Shown here one piece after another: positions 1-36,300 of a stretch of 64,000 bases of DNA (the stretch's first letter is position 1; each line of letters begins with the position of its first letter). The notes under the pieces are model-generated. The model saw nothing but the letters and a program-made list of their open reading frames with translations, ran no database searches and was not told where the DNA came from. The stretch is from Dromaius novaehollandiae (Eukaryota; Chordata; Aves; Casuariiformes; Dromaiidae). A program made the position numbers and the translations under genes. Location: NCBI RefSeq assembly GCF_036370855.1, contig NC_088113.1, positions 21,596,501 to 21,660,500 of the forward strand, in the 5' to 3' direction.

Positions 1-23125
<23,125 letters not shown>

Positions 23126-24541
23126 GACGCGGCGTGCCAGAGAGGTTTGTCGGCACCCCGATCGCCCCGCCGCCCTTGCACCGTGCTCCCGGAGGGAGGA
23201 GGGAAGGCCCGATGGCAGGCGGTGCGCAGACACGTCACCCGGCTTTAGCTGTGCCCCTGGTCTCTCCATTCGAACTGCAGCACCAGATACTCCGGGAGCA
23301 TCCAGCACCAGAGCAGCTGTTCCTCATTGCGACATCACAGCACTGCTGTCCTTGTTTATATATAAATATATACAGTGTACCGTGGACTGAGCGCCGGAGC
23401 CAGCGCTGCCACGCCGCCCAGCCACGGCAGGGCTGCACCGGGAGCCCGGGCGCTGCCGCCCGCGTGGGACGGGCGCTCGGCCCCGCTCGCTCTGCCGCGA
23501 CGAGCCCGCCCGGACGCCGTCGTGCCCTGCTGCCGCCCGAAGCTTGCGTCCTGCCTCCCGCAGAGGTGCTGGGAGAAGAGAGCGGCCACCAGCATGCTTT
23601 CCTCGCCGACGCTCCTCTCCCCACCTCGGCAGCGCCCGGCCCGGGGAGGGCGCTGGGGCCGCGTCGCTCCGGGAGGGGCCCCGCGTCGCTGCTGCCCGCG
23701 CCGGGCCGTGCTCGCCGAGACGCTGCCACGCCGGTTTGCAGGGGCCGAGGGGGCGGGAGGCTGGAGGGCCGCGGGCCCCCGGCCGGGGTGGGGGGAGCGC
23801 TCCTCGTCCCCCTCCCCATTGCCTCCGGGCTGGCTCTGCCCTGCTGCGGTCCCTGCTTGGAGCTGGGGTGTCCGGACCGGAGCAGGGTCCCCCCGGCCCC
23901 CGCAATGCGCAGTGCGAGTCTGAACCTCTCCCTGGGCGCGGGGAGCCGCGGGGGGGCCGCCAGCCCCCTGCCCGCCCCGGCGCCAGTGCTTGCTCGCGGC
24001 CTGGGCGCAGCAAAGTTGCCTCCCCTGCAGTGCAAACCGCCCGTGCGCTCCCTGGTCCCGGCCCCCGCGCGTGCGTCCAGCCCTGACCCCGCCGCGCTCC
24101 CCTCGCCCCGCTGCTTCGCTGCTCCCCCAGCCCGGCGCTCGCGGCAGTGCCCTGGGGCTGCCAGGACAGGCCGGACGCGCGGACAGGTTCAGCATACGCA
24201 AAGTCCCGTGGGCGGTCGTGCAGCCCTGCTCGGGGGTCCGGCAGGGCCCTGCGGCGGGGCGGCTGCGGGGGGGCTCACCCCCAGCCCTGCACCTCCTGCT
24301 CCCCGCGGTGCCGCGCGGGCAGAGCCGAGGCCCTCCGCTCCCCGGGCTGGCGGAGCCCCGGCGGCAGCCGCCACGCACGCCCTACCCTCGGCAGCGGCTG
24401 CAGACCCCCCCCCCCCCCCCCGAGCATCTCTCACTTTAGAGAAACCGAGGAGCTTTTAACAAATGTGAATGGTTCTAGGAACCACGCAGGAAGCGGTGCT
24501 GAGGGCAGCCAGGGAGCCCCCGGCACCCTGCCCCGGCCCCA

Positions 24542-24558
24542 TGTACATAGTGTACATA
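24542..24558 (+). promoter_or_regulatory. Tandem Pumilio response elements in SLC12A5 3' UTR
   Basis: Two exact TGTACATA copies (24542-24549 and 24551-24558) matching the PUF consensus TGTANATA, separated by one base, in an AT-rich block unlike the GC-rich flanks. Confidence 0.5.
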
Positions 24559-27322
24559 ATACAGTACGTGTATTTTTAAAGTGATCATATTTATGTTAAT
24601 AGAACCAGATGAAGTCTATATATAGAGATCTATATCTATCCTGAGAGATGCAGGGCTTTGCTAGCACCAGGCCGTGGGACGGCGAGGCGACGGCGGCTCC
24701 TCCGCGCCGAGGGTGCCCGTCCGTCGGCACTGCGGCGCTGGGAGCGGTGCGAGGGCTGCAGCCTCCCCGGCCACCGGCAGCCCCCGGGGAAGGGCCAGAT
24801 CGCCGGTTCATTCTCTTCTCAATTTAGCTTCTTAAGAGTTTTCAGGGAAAAGAAGTTACAGACTTTTCTGAACTTGTTTCACAGCAGATTTGAGCTTCCA
24901 CTCGAAGTGCAGCCTGCTAAGAGTTGCCCTCTCCTGGCAGCGCTGGCTCCTGCGCGCCAGCCTGGCCCGAAGCGGCAGCGGTTTGTCCCCCGCAGCGTCT
25001 GCCACAGCAGAGCTGGCCCGGCAGAGCTCAGGTTTGTCCCCTGCAGCGTCTGCCGCAGCAGAGCTGGCCCCGCGACTGGGGCGCTTGCCCCTCCTGCTCC
25101 TTTCCAAGCCCCCCGAGGCCGCTCCTCGCCCCACCCGCAGCCGGCACTGAGGGAGCCGATGCTGGGGCATCCCCGTGGCAGCAGCTGGCACCGGCTCCGG
25201 CAGCCCTCGCTGGGCTGCTTTGCTGGGAGAGGGTTCAGCACCCGGCCCCTTGCTCGCCCACCCTCCCGCAAGCTAAGGCCCTCGGCAGCGCTCTGCCTCT
25301 GCGCAGGACAACGCTGACCCTCGCGCTCACGCCACGCTCTGACAGAGCTCTATGGGGCGGCTTGGGTAAAAGGCAGCAGGTTTTGCCGGGGGGGATTGTT
25401 TTTTTGCTTTAAGATACTACTTGGACACACTCCGAGACCAAAACCAAGCCCCTTTTGTGCCTGCTTGTACCTTGCTCCCCCGTTCCCATCACTCCCAAAG
25501 TGCCTCCCCTCTCTCCAGCAGCCCTAAGCAGAGCCGGGCTGTCTGCCGCGGCAGCTCAGCTCTCTCCGGGGATGCATCAGCCTGTACCGCAGACTTTAGC
25601 ATGGGAGACAGTCCCAAGGGACTGGTCTCTCTCTGCCAGGGAGCTCAGCGTTAGCAGGAGGTGAGTGTCAAGGTGAGCTGAGACAGTTTCAGCACAGGCG
25701 CTCTGGGCTGATTAATGGAGCAGATGGGCAGAGCAGCGCTCTGCGGTCATGCCTCAGCCACTTGGAAGCCGTTAAAAGAGCAGGCAGGCATCTGCAAGTG
25801 AAAAGTCCTTTGGCTTTGGGCAAAGGCAGCCCCACAGGAGCCAGGATTTGCTAGTATTCAGCTGCTCTGCCCCTTGCAGCTGGTCCTGCACCACCACTCC
25901 CCCCCCCCCCCCCCACGCTCATACGCTGTTTGCAGCTTCCCAAAATTATCTGTGAAGCACTGCTGAGGGAACGGGGGAGGCATGCACACTAAACTGCCCA
26001 CTCATCTCACGCGCTGGCATCGCATTTGTTTGGCCTGGAACGGCTGCCAACTGCTCTGCCTCTTCTAAAGATGCCATCCACTCCCCGCAGTCACCCTTTA
26101 ATTACAACGCGGCTATTGCCTTGCCGCTGCTCTGATCCTGCAGCCGTGGAAGGCTGCCCCGCAGGCAGCAAGCCCGAGCCCCTTCTCCCCTGCCGCAGGG
26201 AGCAGACCAGCACTGAGCTTGACCGCAGAAGCGGGTTACCCAAAGCAGCAGCAGCAGCCGCCAGTGGCCTGTCTCTGCTGAGACAGCATCCATCCTAGCC
26301 AGCGCCAGAGCAAGGCAAAAAGCTCTTCCTTTAACGGCACGTGCAGGTTACCAGGGGACAAATCCATGTACCCAGCAGTGCTGAGACGCCAGGCCAGAGT
26401 CTGCCCCTCTGCTGAGATAGGGCTGCTTCACCAGTTCCCCAGCGTCTGCAAGACCGATCCCATTCCTCCTCAGCACCGTCCGACCTCCCACCGTTCCCGA
26501 GCAGGAGCAGGGGTGCAGCTCCAGGCACAGGCAGGGCTGCCCCAACGCCCCTGCCAGGCAGATTTGGCTGTGGCAAGAAGGGTGCTGGTTTCCACAGCAA
26601 GTTCTCAGTTGCCTTTGGTCTGGAGAGGGCCAGTTTTAGCCGACGGCACTGCATGTTAGTTTACAACCCAGCCCTGCCCCTGCACGCTTGGCCTCTGTGC
26701 GTTTGGTTTCCCCGTGGAGCACCCTTCTGCTGTTCCACCTCGGTGAAGACAGTGTCCTCCTGTGGTAGAAATGCAAGTTCCTTTTCGGCACATGCGCAGA
26801 CACGTCCAGGTTTTTGTTTCAGACAGGAAGGTCTTGACCCCCCAGGTTTGTTCTCCAGGCAGAGCTGCTGCCAGGAGCAGCGCTGAGTAGACGCTGTCGC
26901 CAGGAAGGTGGAACAGCAGCACGACCCCGCACAGTCAGAAAGCAGGCGCAGCCCCAGCCACGTCTGGTGAGCACGCTGGCACCGGGCAGGCAATCAGCAC
27001 CGGCACCTATCAGCCGAGAAGCTGAGAGGGGGGCTGCTCTGTTCCTCCTTCCAGCCGGACAGTTACAGGGCTCCATGTCCGCTCCAGCCACTCTGCGGTA
27101 CAGGTAACAAACCACAGCACAGCACTTGCAGGGGACGCGGGCAGAGTCCAGACCGGGTCGGTGTCGTTCAGTGGCTGGAACTAGAGGAAGGACTGGATAC
27201 TGCGGAGGGCACGTGAGTTGCACTAGACGAGTCAAGACCCTCCTCTGCGTAGCAGGACTAACGACTAGCAGAAAGACCAACAGGTCTGAGATTTGCTGGT
27301 TACAACACTTTCTGTGCTACAT

Positions 27323-27330
27323 GTGCAATA
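27323..27330 (+). promoter_or_regulatory. miR-25/92/363-type 8-mer site
   Basis: GTGCAATA is an exact 8-mer complement for the AUUGCAC seed family. Present within 200 nt of the distal polyadenylation signal. Confidence 0.45.
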
Positions 27331-27427
27331 TATTTGTTATGAATGTTATCACAAAGTCAATTCATTCACTAATCTTTTAATCACTGTAGCTAGATGTTCT
27401 ACGTCCATTCAAGTGACTTTTATTCGA

Positions 27428-27435
27428 GTGCAATA
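27428..27435 (+). promoter_or_regulatory. Second miR-25/92/363-type 8-mer site
   Basis: A second GTGCAATA, 105 nt after the first. From memory, miR-92 repression of KCC2 has been reported in rodent neurons, which supports assigning this block to the SLC12A5 3' UTR. Confidence 0.45.
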
Positions 27436-27521
27436 TTTCAATAGACATGTAGTGACCTAGTATGCTTTGTGTTTTAGAGAATCTGTGTGCAGAGCAATGC
27501 AATTAAGTTTAAAACCTTGTA

Positions 27522-27527
27522 AATAAA
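27522..27527 (+). terminator. Distal SLC12A5 polyadenylation signal AATAAA
   Basis: AATAAA within CCTTGTAAATAAAACAGG, overlapping a TGTAAATA Pumilio motif (27518-27525). A further AATAAA on the same strand lies at 27740-27745 and could serve as an alternative. Confidence 0.55.
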
Positions 27528-27545
27528 ACAGGTTGCAAACCAAAA

Positions 27546-28284
27546 AAAAAGAGTATTAGGCTTGCATTTAATTTTTGTGAGTGTTTCAGTATCGGGCATT
27601 AGGCCGCCTCAATACAGACCCTGTGTTCTCTGTGCAGGTATTAATGGAGGAGTGGCTCCTCAGTTGTTGAATGCTCCCTGTTAATGCTTTATTGCTTTAA
27701 CTGTATTAATTTTTTTAGACTCCTGTCTGCACAAAATGCAATAAATGATTTTACTACACCCTTCACTATTTGCACGGGGAGTTTTCACTTGTTTCTAGGG
27801 TCTCCATAACGTTTTTTCACTTGGCTGGTATTTCCCTAACAAGGAGCAGGCAATGACCGGGAGCAGCAGATTGCAGAGGAGGTGAAACATCAAGGATGGA
27901 ACAGCTTCTCACAAGTGCCACAGGTCCCATGTTTAAAGCTAATAGAAATTTCTGACCACTTCAGAAAAGATGCTTTACCTGTTTGCAGTAGTGCAGCTTC
28001 CTGTAAGGGCACATGGGCTGCTCTGCTTGATACTGTCTGAATTGTCTTAATTCACTGCATGGGAATAAGTATCTATGAAGTGCTTTAAAACTAAAGGAGT
28101 ATAAACTGAGACAGACTACAATATCCTTACAGCTGGGCACAGTAAAATTTGTGTGCTTTCCCCTTAGTATCCAGCACCAGGCAGGGTCTGAAGCAGCTCA
28201 CCTGGAAGAAGAGAATAATGGCAAATGCAATGGGATAATGTATTCCAATAGTACTCAAACTGTTAAGTGTCAAAAACACAACAA
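27546..28284. other. Intergenic gap between convergent SLC12A5 and NCOA5 3' ends
   Basis: AT-rich and non-coding. Besides the extra plus-strand AATAAA (27740) and a minus-strand AATAAA (plus-strand TTTATT at 27688-27693), I see no feature. Confidence 0.5.
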
Positions 28285-29644
28285 AACATTTTTCCTGCCT
28301 TTTTATTAAAAAGTAATGTCCTCTTGTTAACAGCACAGAGAAAAAAAAATGCTACAACACAAACCACCTGGGACAAAAAAAATCTTTGCTCCATGAACTT
28401 TGCATTTTAGTTTCTTCCAATCCTCTGCAGGAAGCCTACAGACTGCAAGAAAGGCTGTGCAAAGGAGGACCACATAGAGATGTTTTGTGTTCTGGTATCA
28501 AAGTATGTCACTGTTTAAAAACATGGTGAAGAATCTGCCTGATTTTCCACTCAACTGTTTGCTGCAGCTACCAAAGTGTTGAAAAAATGTATAAAACCAT
28601 ACTATTGCATCTTGGCACTGCCCCTCACACTTTAGATGGATAAAACATCAGTCAACAGCAAGATGAAGTTTCAGAGGACAGACATTCACCACGCGGTAAC
28701 CGGCTGCAGTTACTTCCAAGAGAGAGCCAGCAACACACCACCGTGGCTGTGGCTGGGCTGTTGGGTGACAGTAGCCAACTGCCCCAAAGCAGTATCATAA
28801 GAAAAGGAAACTGATATGCCAGATTTAACAGACTGTTCTTAAATTTGACTACTTGAGTGCAGGAAAATTGACAGAATATTTGAAATCTCTGCCTTGGCTG
28901 GAAGTTCTCATGTTTCAGGCATACCACAGTGCTCAGACCAAAGCTGCCAATTTCCATAAGCTGGGCCAGGTAAGGACTACTTATGTTTGCCTCACTCTGC
29001 CAGGGAATGACAGTCCGAGCTCTGGAAGGATCAAACTGCACTGTACTCGTTACTGAGTGGTAGTCAGGCATGCGCTTCATGAGTTCAGTTGCTAGCGCTA
29101 CCACCGTACTTTCTTTTAAACCGGCTTTTATGCCGTTTAAAAAAAACTGAAAATCAAAGAAAAATAGTGCCTGTTTCAAAAAGGTGTCTCTCCAAGAAGG
29201 CCCAGTCAGGGTACCACTCTGCTCAGACCCATCTCGTTTGCTCAAAACCACTGACCCAAAACTATAGTAAGACCATTCAGTGACGTCAGACTGCACTGCG
29301 ATGTGAAGGTGCACCAGCTACCGGGAGAGAGGAAAACGCAGAAGGACTGTCACTGCAGCAACTTCTGGCTTGGACGAAACAACTGAATACCCACAGCAGC
29401 TCTCAGCACATCCTGTCACCGAGAAAACAGAGCACAGTTCCCCAGACGTTGCTAACCAGACCAAGGTGAGGAAGAGCAGCGCTAGCAACACTCAGCAGCA
29501 ATGCCGCTGGGGGTAAACTCTCGCCAAAGTGGAGAGGACATGCATATCCAGGAGCATTTGTCCTGTGTCAAGAACAGGAGACTCTTTAAACAGCTATAAG
29601 TATGGAATGGCAAAGGGAAGGGGAAAGGGCTCGACAGCGCGGCT
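28285..29644 (-). other. NCOA5: NCOA5 3' UTR
   Basis: AT-rich stretch following the NCOA5 stop codon on the minus strand, ending about 20 nt beyond the polyadenylation signal at 28302-28307. Length (about 1.35 kb) is plausible for the gene; cleavage position is inferred. Confidence 0.6.
28302..28307 (-). terminator. NCOA5 polyadenylation signal AATAAA
   Basis: TTTATT on the plus strand, i.e. AATAAA reading with NCOA5, about 1.34 kb after the stop codon. Confidence 0.55.
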
Positions 29645-30303
29645 TTAATAGTGTCGCTGGTAGGAACCCATAGGTTGCTGGGCTGAGGATCCTGCTCGCC
29701 CCTGGGCCACTGTTTGGCTCACTAGGTGGGAGAGCGCAGGACCACTCTGGATAAGGGTGTCCAAAGCTTTCTGTACACTAGGGTTGTCAAAGTTGATACC
29801 AGAAGATACTGGCCTTTGAGTAGGTACACTGCCAGGAGCAGGCAGGCGATTTTGGTGCTGACCGTAGAGTGACTGAGCTGGTGGAGGTGCTCCGGGTCTT
29901 GGACCTGCATTCCTTGAAGGGCCCTGGAGAGCTGGAAGCTGTGTGCTTGGAGTCTGCAATCTCTGCTGAGCTTGGTTTAAGTTTGCAGCACTTATCTGTG
30001 CTGACCGGGCCTGGCTGCTGGCCATGTTAGCAAAGTTTTGATTCGGAGTGCCACCCGAAGTACCTGCAGAGGCTGCAGAACTGCTGTTTGCTACAGCAGC
30101 TGCTGCTGCTGCCGCTGCCCCACTGTTGAAGAGACTGAGGATTTTTGCCTGAAGCTCCTGCTGAGGATTAGCAGAGGATACCGGAACAGAAGGAGCAGAG
30201 ACCAGAGGCTGCGAACCCTGATGAGCCTGGGAGCTTGGAAGGCTGGACTGACTGCCCAGGGATGATCCTGAAGGTGCCCCCAAAGACTGCCTTGACATGG
30301 GTG
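29645..30303 (-). CDS. NCOA5: NCOA5 coding exon 9, Ser/Gln/Ala-rich tail
   Basis: Encodes PMSRQSLGAPSGSS through QQELQAKILSLFNSG, a run of eight Ala, Asn/Gln-rich sequence, then INFDNPSVQKALDTLIQSGP and MGSYQRHY before TAA. The C-terminal 60 residues match human closely; the middle is divergent and low complexity. Confidence 0.96.
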
Positions 30304-33300
30304 CTGTGAAAGAAAGGGAAGAGGGTTAAAGCTCTGCAAATGCCTTTGAAGAGGCACCTAAAGGAACCAAGTAAGACACCTACTGAAGACACGATTGTCA
30401 GTGACTACCCACACTCTAAACAGGAGAGCTGCACAGCTCTGGGGAACCCAAACCACTTAACAGAATTATTGCCCTCTATGCAGCAGCCAAACCAGTTACA
30501 GGAGCTCTGTGGTTTCCCTGAGAGATTCCAATATGAAAGCTGTGTCACATGAAAGATAAGAGCAGTCTGAGGACTCCTGAGGATACTTCTATCTCAGTAA
30601 GATAAGGCACTGTGTGAGAAAGTTACAGCGCTTGTACTCCCCCGTAACCCCACCATTGTGTTCCTGTCCCAGTCCAGACAGCCCACAGACCATATGATTA
30701 ATAATGCTGAGAAACTTACCCTGCAGAGAATCAGTGCTTCCCCTCAGTAACCTTTCCTTCCGGTCTCTCAAGTAATTAATTACTTTATCAGTCTCCTCAG
30801 CAGTTAGATAGCGATTGTCTGCCAGCAGGTTCAAGAGAGTCTGAATCCCCGGAGGGTGACCTCCTCTGACACCCTCCTCCATGGGCGGTGGGCGCTCTCG
30901 CTCTTGTAGAACAGCTTCATCTGCCATCTTGGCAGCCTGCCTGGCGATCTCCTCACGCTCCTTCTCCCGTGATTCTGTCTTGTAGCGCTCATAATTTCTT
31001 GCCACCAGCACCATGGCATCAGCTTGGGGCATGTTGCGGTGTTCTGCACAAGGAAAAGGAACACTTCAAGTAAACCAAAGTGACGTTAACAGGAGGTCCT
31101 TTGCCTCACTCACCCCAGCACATCTCATTCAACAGACAGTTACCTCTTCGGAATCGCAAGCATAGACTTGGAAATCTCCCTAGGCACACAGTAAAAAGAC
31201 AGTTCAATTTTGTAATTGCTTCAAAAGCCAACAGAAGGCTCAAGACTATCACCCAACAAGTCCATCCTCTGTTCCTTCAATAGTTGAGGGCTCCAAGAAG
31301 ACACCATACCAGCCTAACAAATGTCTTTCTTGCCTCTCTCCCAGTTAAAAGAGAAAGGAACTCCCTCTTCCTCTCTCACAAATTCTCCTTGCTTACACCA
31401 GGAGACTGTTCCAGCTGTACTATTGCTAAATTCTTGGACAGATCCAAAACTTACCCTACGAAGGATGCTAAGGCTTCTCAGAGCAGAGTAAAAAGTGACG
31501 TAAATCTTTTTTTTGGTTCCGTACTGTCAAAGCCTTAATATACTGTGTGTGCATGCAGAAGATGGGGAGGAAGGAAGCACTGGCTGAATTTCATAGTGCT
31601 CATTCTGCTCATTCTCTGGGGGAAATAAGCAGCAATAAAGTTCCTTTATGATAAAGCAAATAATAGTTAATTCCGACTTCTTCTTTTTTTTGCAGCTACA
31701 TTTTAAAAGGTTTTGTGGCCATTATTTCCACCTCACAAAGCACATATGCAAACAGTCCCTAGAACAGAGTTTAAGCTGGCGAATTATATAAAAGACTTTA
31801 TCTTCCAAAAAGGGCGCAAAGCTCTGGGCACTTCTGAAGCCTACAGAGCTACAAATCTTGCCATCCCTCTTCCTCATGACAGGAAACTAAAGTTCATTTT
31901 ACTATCTTGCTTTACACAAGTTGTGCTAGATCTCCCTAAAACTAGCATGCATGAAAAGATGTCCATGTGCGATTCAGCTACAGCATATTTAATTTCTATG
32001 AAGGGCTATGCATGAGTTAATGACTGGGCTTCTGATGAGATCTGATATAATGTTAGATCCAGCGAAGGAAGTTTTTCTTTTTTTTTTTTTTTAAGTAAAG
32101 GTGTTGAGAGTCAAAAACAAGGGCAGTAGAAAGTCCGAGGAAAATGTGGTTGGGCTGTGTTTCTGCAGGAAAAGGAGAGACCCATCCCAACCGCACCATA
32201 TGTTAAAAGAAACTGGACTTCTTCAGTCAGTAAGCAAGCAAAAGGAGTGAATCTGCATTCAGAAGTTAGCTCTCCCAGGTGAATCTGACAAAACCTTACT
32301 TGAGAACACAGTAAGGGAGAAATAACCTTTGAAAGCTCAACTGCAGTCAACAACCCATGTCTGTAAATGGAACGTGAACGGGCCAAAGATCAGAGCAAGA
32401 GGCCGGCTTTCCAAAACCACATTCTGATAAGATGCTTGTTTAAACCTACCCTCAAGCTCACAACAGCCAAGTCACACCCTGTGATGGAAAATGATACGGC
32501 AAGTGTACATGGCGCTAGAGAAGGGGAGCACATATACCCAAACACTTTACAGCTGTATCTTTTTATAACTGTTTCCAGTTTCACAGTCAGATCTTTACCT
32601 TGACAGAATAAGCTATCCCTTTTTTCCTTAAATCTCATTTGGTTATAAAATCTGTCCTGTGATTTGTCACATTGCAAGCACTCTGGCTTTGAGAAAAACA
32701 AGTGATAAACAAAGGTTGGAGTGGTAATACTCAGAAGTCTATCAAAGTAGTTCTATCATTTCTAGAGCTATAGCTCATGACCTGCCCTAAGATGCAAGGG
32801 CTGGTGATGGCAGGTGCTAAAAATACAGCTGAGATTTTCTCTTGGCAGTAATTAAACAGTCCTTTTGGTAAGAGATGATAAAATATTAAAGAAACTTGTA
32901 ATTAATGCTATTCACATTTATGACACAGTGTCAATTCATTAATAACCAGTTCTGTCACGGCCAGGATGAACTTCATCCTGCGTGACTCTGCTTGAAAGAA
33001 AATGTTCTAGAGCAGCACTTTGGGAAGTTCAGAGTGACCACATAGCTGCACAGCCCATTGAGACCTCAGTACCTTGTGGGGTGCCAAACATGATGTTAAC
33101 AGTGCAAGAACGGTGAACTTGATGCTGCTGGGTGATGACAATGGCAAAAGGAGACCCTCCTCTGCTCACGTCGTCCAGGGCTTGCGTCAGTGACATCTCT
33201 GTGTTGAGGAAGATCAGGTCCACTACCATGCCCAGGTCCCGCACTTTTCGCCCCACTGACTCTGCGTACTCCCTACCACAAAGCAAAGTCAGCAGTGGTC

Positions 33301-36300
33301 AGTAAGTCAGTACATACAGAAACAGAAACCCTGGCACATTCATTCTCTCCAGCTCAGATTCACTTTTCTAATGGCTTCATAAAGTTTAACAGAAGGGTAA
33401 TATTAAACCAATCTCATTAGAATAATATAAAAGCCCATACTCTACCCTTATTTTGGTGTGAATCGGTCATTTCAGCTTAACTGAAATAGGTTACAAACAA
33501 GCCTCAGCTCAGCTAAGAAAGTGTCTGAAAAGAGATTTTCACTATTATAAATTTGCTTAAATATAAATGTGTTTAAACTGAACTCATATTAAGTGAGGTT
33601 AGTTATGCCTGCAGAAATCTAACGGGCATAAAACAAAGCAACTAACTTCTATAGGTCAGTTACTTGTTCAGTATCCTAACTGTTCAAGTGTACCTTATTC
33701 CAATTCACTGCAGCATAGACCAACTTCTGGACTTGAAGACGAATTTTCAGAGAATAAGTACCAGTACACATCCACTTGAGTTCTAAATATATTTGTTCTG
33801 CTAGTTGCTTTTTGCTCCTTCCTCAGTTTTTCCCGTATCTACTGTCCTGCACGCTTCCCAAACACAAACCATAGCTCAGATGGCCCCAGCTTAAAGTCTT
33901 CAAACCTTTTGTTAGGATACAGTACTCAGTATCAAAACTGCGATACTAACTGTATATACATTCTGACAAATTTATTGTATGCGCATTCTCAGCTTTTGAA
34001 AAAGGTCCAATTTATCATCTTTGAATGCAAGCATTGTATGTTGCTATTCCCCAACATATACTGGTGATGAAACTGTTTTTCCCCTCTTCCCCAACACTGT
34101 TATTTCAAGGATTTTTAAGTCACACTGATTATACCTCGAAGTCATCCAGGAATCACCTCTGAACAGTTCTATAGCAGGTGACACCAGTGCTTCGAAATCC
34201 ACAATTTATCAACATACTCCAGCTCTTAAGGTCTGTGGCTGTTATAGACCAAAAAGATCCATAGAACCTCGTACTGACCCCTCTGTACAAAAGACTGCAC
34301 AAAATTCTCCTTGTATACAATGTGCTCTATTAAAATATCTTCCAAACACTTTTAGTCACCAAGAGATAAAGAATCTAACATTCCCTTTAAAAATCTGCTC
34401 CAATAGGTAATCAGCTCCATTAAAAGCAAACCACAAAAAAATTATTTCTAATTTCACTTTGTTGCCAGCACTCATTTCCTGTTCTGTCTTCAAACACCAG
34501 ATCAGGCAAGCACCAACTATCCCCTTCTGCCTCACTGATATGGCAGTGTTAAGTTCAACTCTTGATCTTTTTTCAGAAGGGCTAAAGAGACAGAGCTTTA
34601 AGCTTCCCCTCGGTAAACATTTTCTTCAGACCTCAAACCAGATTTATGACTATCTACATCTTTGCTATGCTTCTATATATATATTTTTAAAGATATAGAC
34701 ACCACCAGACTGGTGTTATCACTATGGCACTCCTCTCTTTATACCATATACAGGCATATCTCCCTGCTCCCGACACAGTCTACTCTCCAAACCAAAGACA
34801 CGTTAGCATTTTTGCCACAGCAAGTCCTTTGACTCCTAAAATCCTTTTAAGTCATTGCATTTCAAGAGAAATACGACCTTTCTACAGGCACGGCCTGCAT
34901 TTTTGCTTCAAGATGAAGGACCTCGCATTTAGCTGTAATAAATAAAACACATTTTGTTTGAATGAGGACACTTTAGCAAGAGTTCAGACTGCACCACGAG
35001 AGTCTTTGTTATTTAACATATACTTTTGGTATCATTCATGACTATCTTCAGCAGTGATTTTGTATTTCTTGCGCATTGTATTAATAATGGTATTGAATGA
35101 TGCCTGACTTAGTAACCAATTTGAAAGGAGATCTGAAATGAATACCCCCATCACTCCACACTGGCAACTGCTTTGCACTATGTATTGATGAGCACATATC
35201 AACAAGGTGCATGTCATTCAATCCATGAATAACAAGCACAGGCCACTGTAACCTGCTGTGAAAATGGGTACCTAAGTTTTCAAGAGATGGCGTGGTGGTA
35301 GGTGAGAAGAGGAAAACAAAAGTAAAGCACAAGGTACAAAGGTATTTCTCCATCCCACAATAAATATTCCTAGAACAGCACCAGAAGCACCAGCTTTCTC
35401 AGGGTCCTAAAGCCACTCTCCTCAAAAGCAGCTAGCTGCAAGGCAAACAGCCCAAAAGCAGAAGTAAATTTAATTCTGTTTTCTTCTACTACCAATAATA
35501 AACACAGTCACAACTATTTTCTTACTTTGTCTGCTTATTCACCACTATCACGGAACAATCCACAGGTCTCTCTGCATCAAAACGTCTCTTGATTTCCTCG
35601 TAGTACTGACGGTATAGCTCCTCTCGACGTCGCTCCTCACGCTTCAGACGGTCTGAAAGCAAACCACAGAAACGGACAGAACAAATAATGTCCTTTGGAT
35701 CTGCTTAGAGCAATTAGCTGTAGTGGCCAGTCTGTCTCTAAATCTCAGAACAACCCAGTGTCACAGAACTTAATGTACTGTAGAGATGTTTGCAACCTTC
35801 AGTACTGAAGGAATCTCCCATATCCTTCCAGAGGGAGAATGTGAATCTGCCCATTAAAATGTTAATGTTAACTCTTCAAGGCACTAACCTTCTGAATTCA
35901 CCGGTGCTCTATCAAAATGCTCTTTGTAACGGTCATAGTAAGAGTCATCCTTCCTCCGATAGTAGTCTTCAAGGCGAAGATAACGGTCATATGCTTCATC
36001 TCGCCTGCAACAGACATTTACAGAAGCAGCAGGGGTTCCCATACGTCAATATGATCTCATGCAATAACTTCTGCCAATGCATCACATGCAGGCCTTCCTC
36101 AAGTTTAATTACTGAAGTGTCCACCTGCTCCCCCCATGACATAAAGCAGGTACCCAACTGTCCCCAACCAGAGGAATTATCTGAAATTACCTGAAATTAT
36201 CTGAATTACCTGAAAGCCTAACACCACTCAAACCAGTATAACCATGGAGGCAGGAACTCCAAAAAATCGTGTTGGCAAATACGATCCTGTGTAGATTACC

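Larger units (their letters stand above)
23126..27545 (+). other. SLC12A5: Probable SLC12A5 3' UTR
   Basis: Runs from the TGA to a distal AATAAA. The GC-rich first 1.3 kb is followed by AT-rich blocks (about 24440-24660, 24800-24900, 27290-27545) with RNA-regulatory motifs. Whether one exon spans all 4.4 kb, or a proximal site near 24600 is also used, cannot be told from sequence. No coding exon is recognised here. Confidence 0.55.

Noticed and set aside
34938-34950. Plus-strand AATAAATAAAA as a polyadenylation signal
   Set aside because: Lies in a CR1/L3 relic within an NCOA5 intron, with no plus-strand gene upstream.
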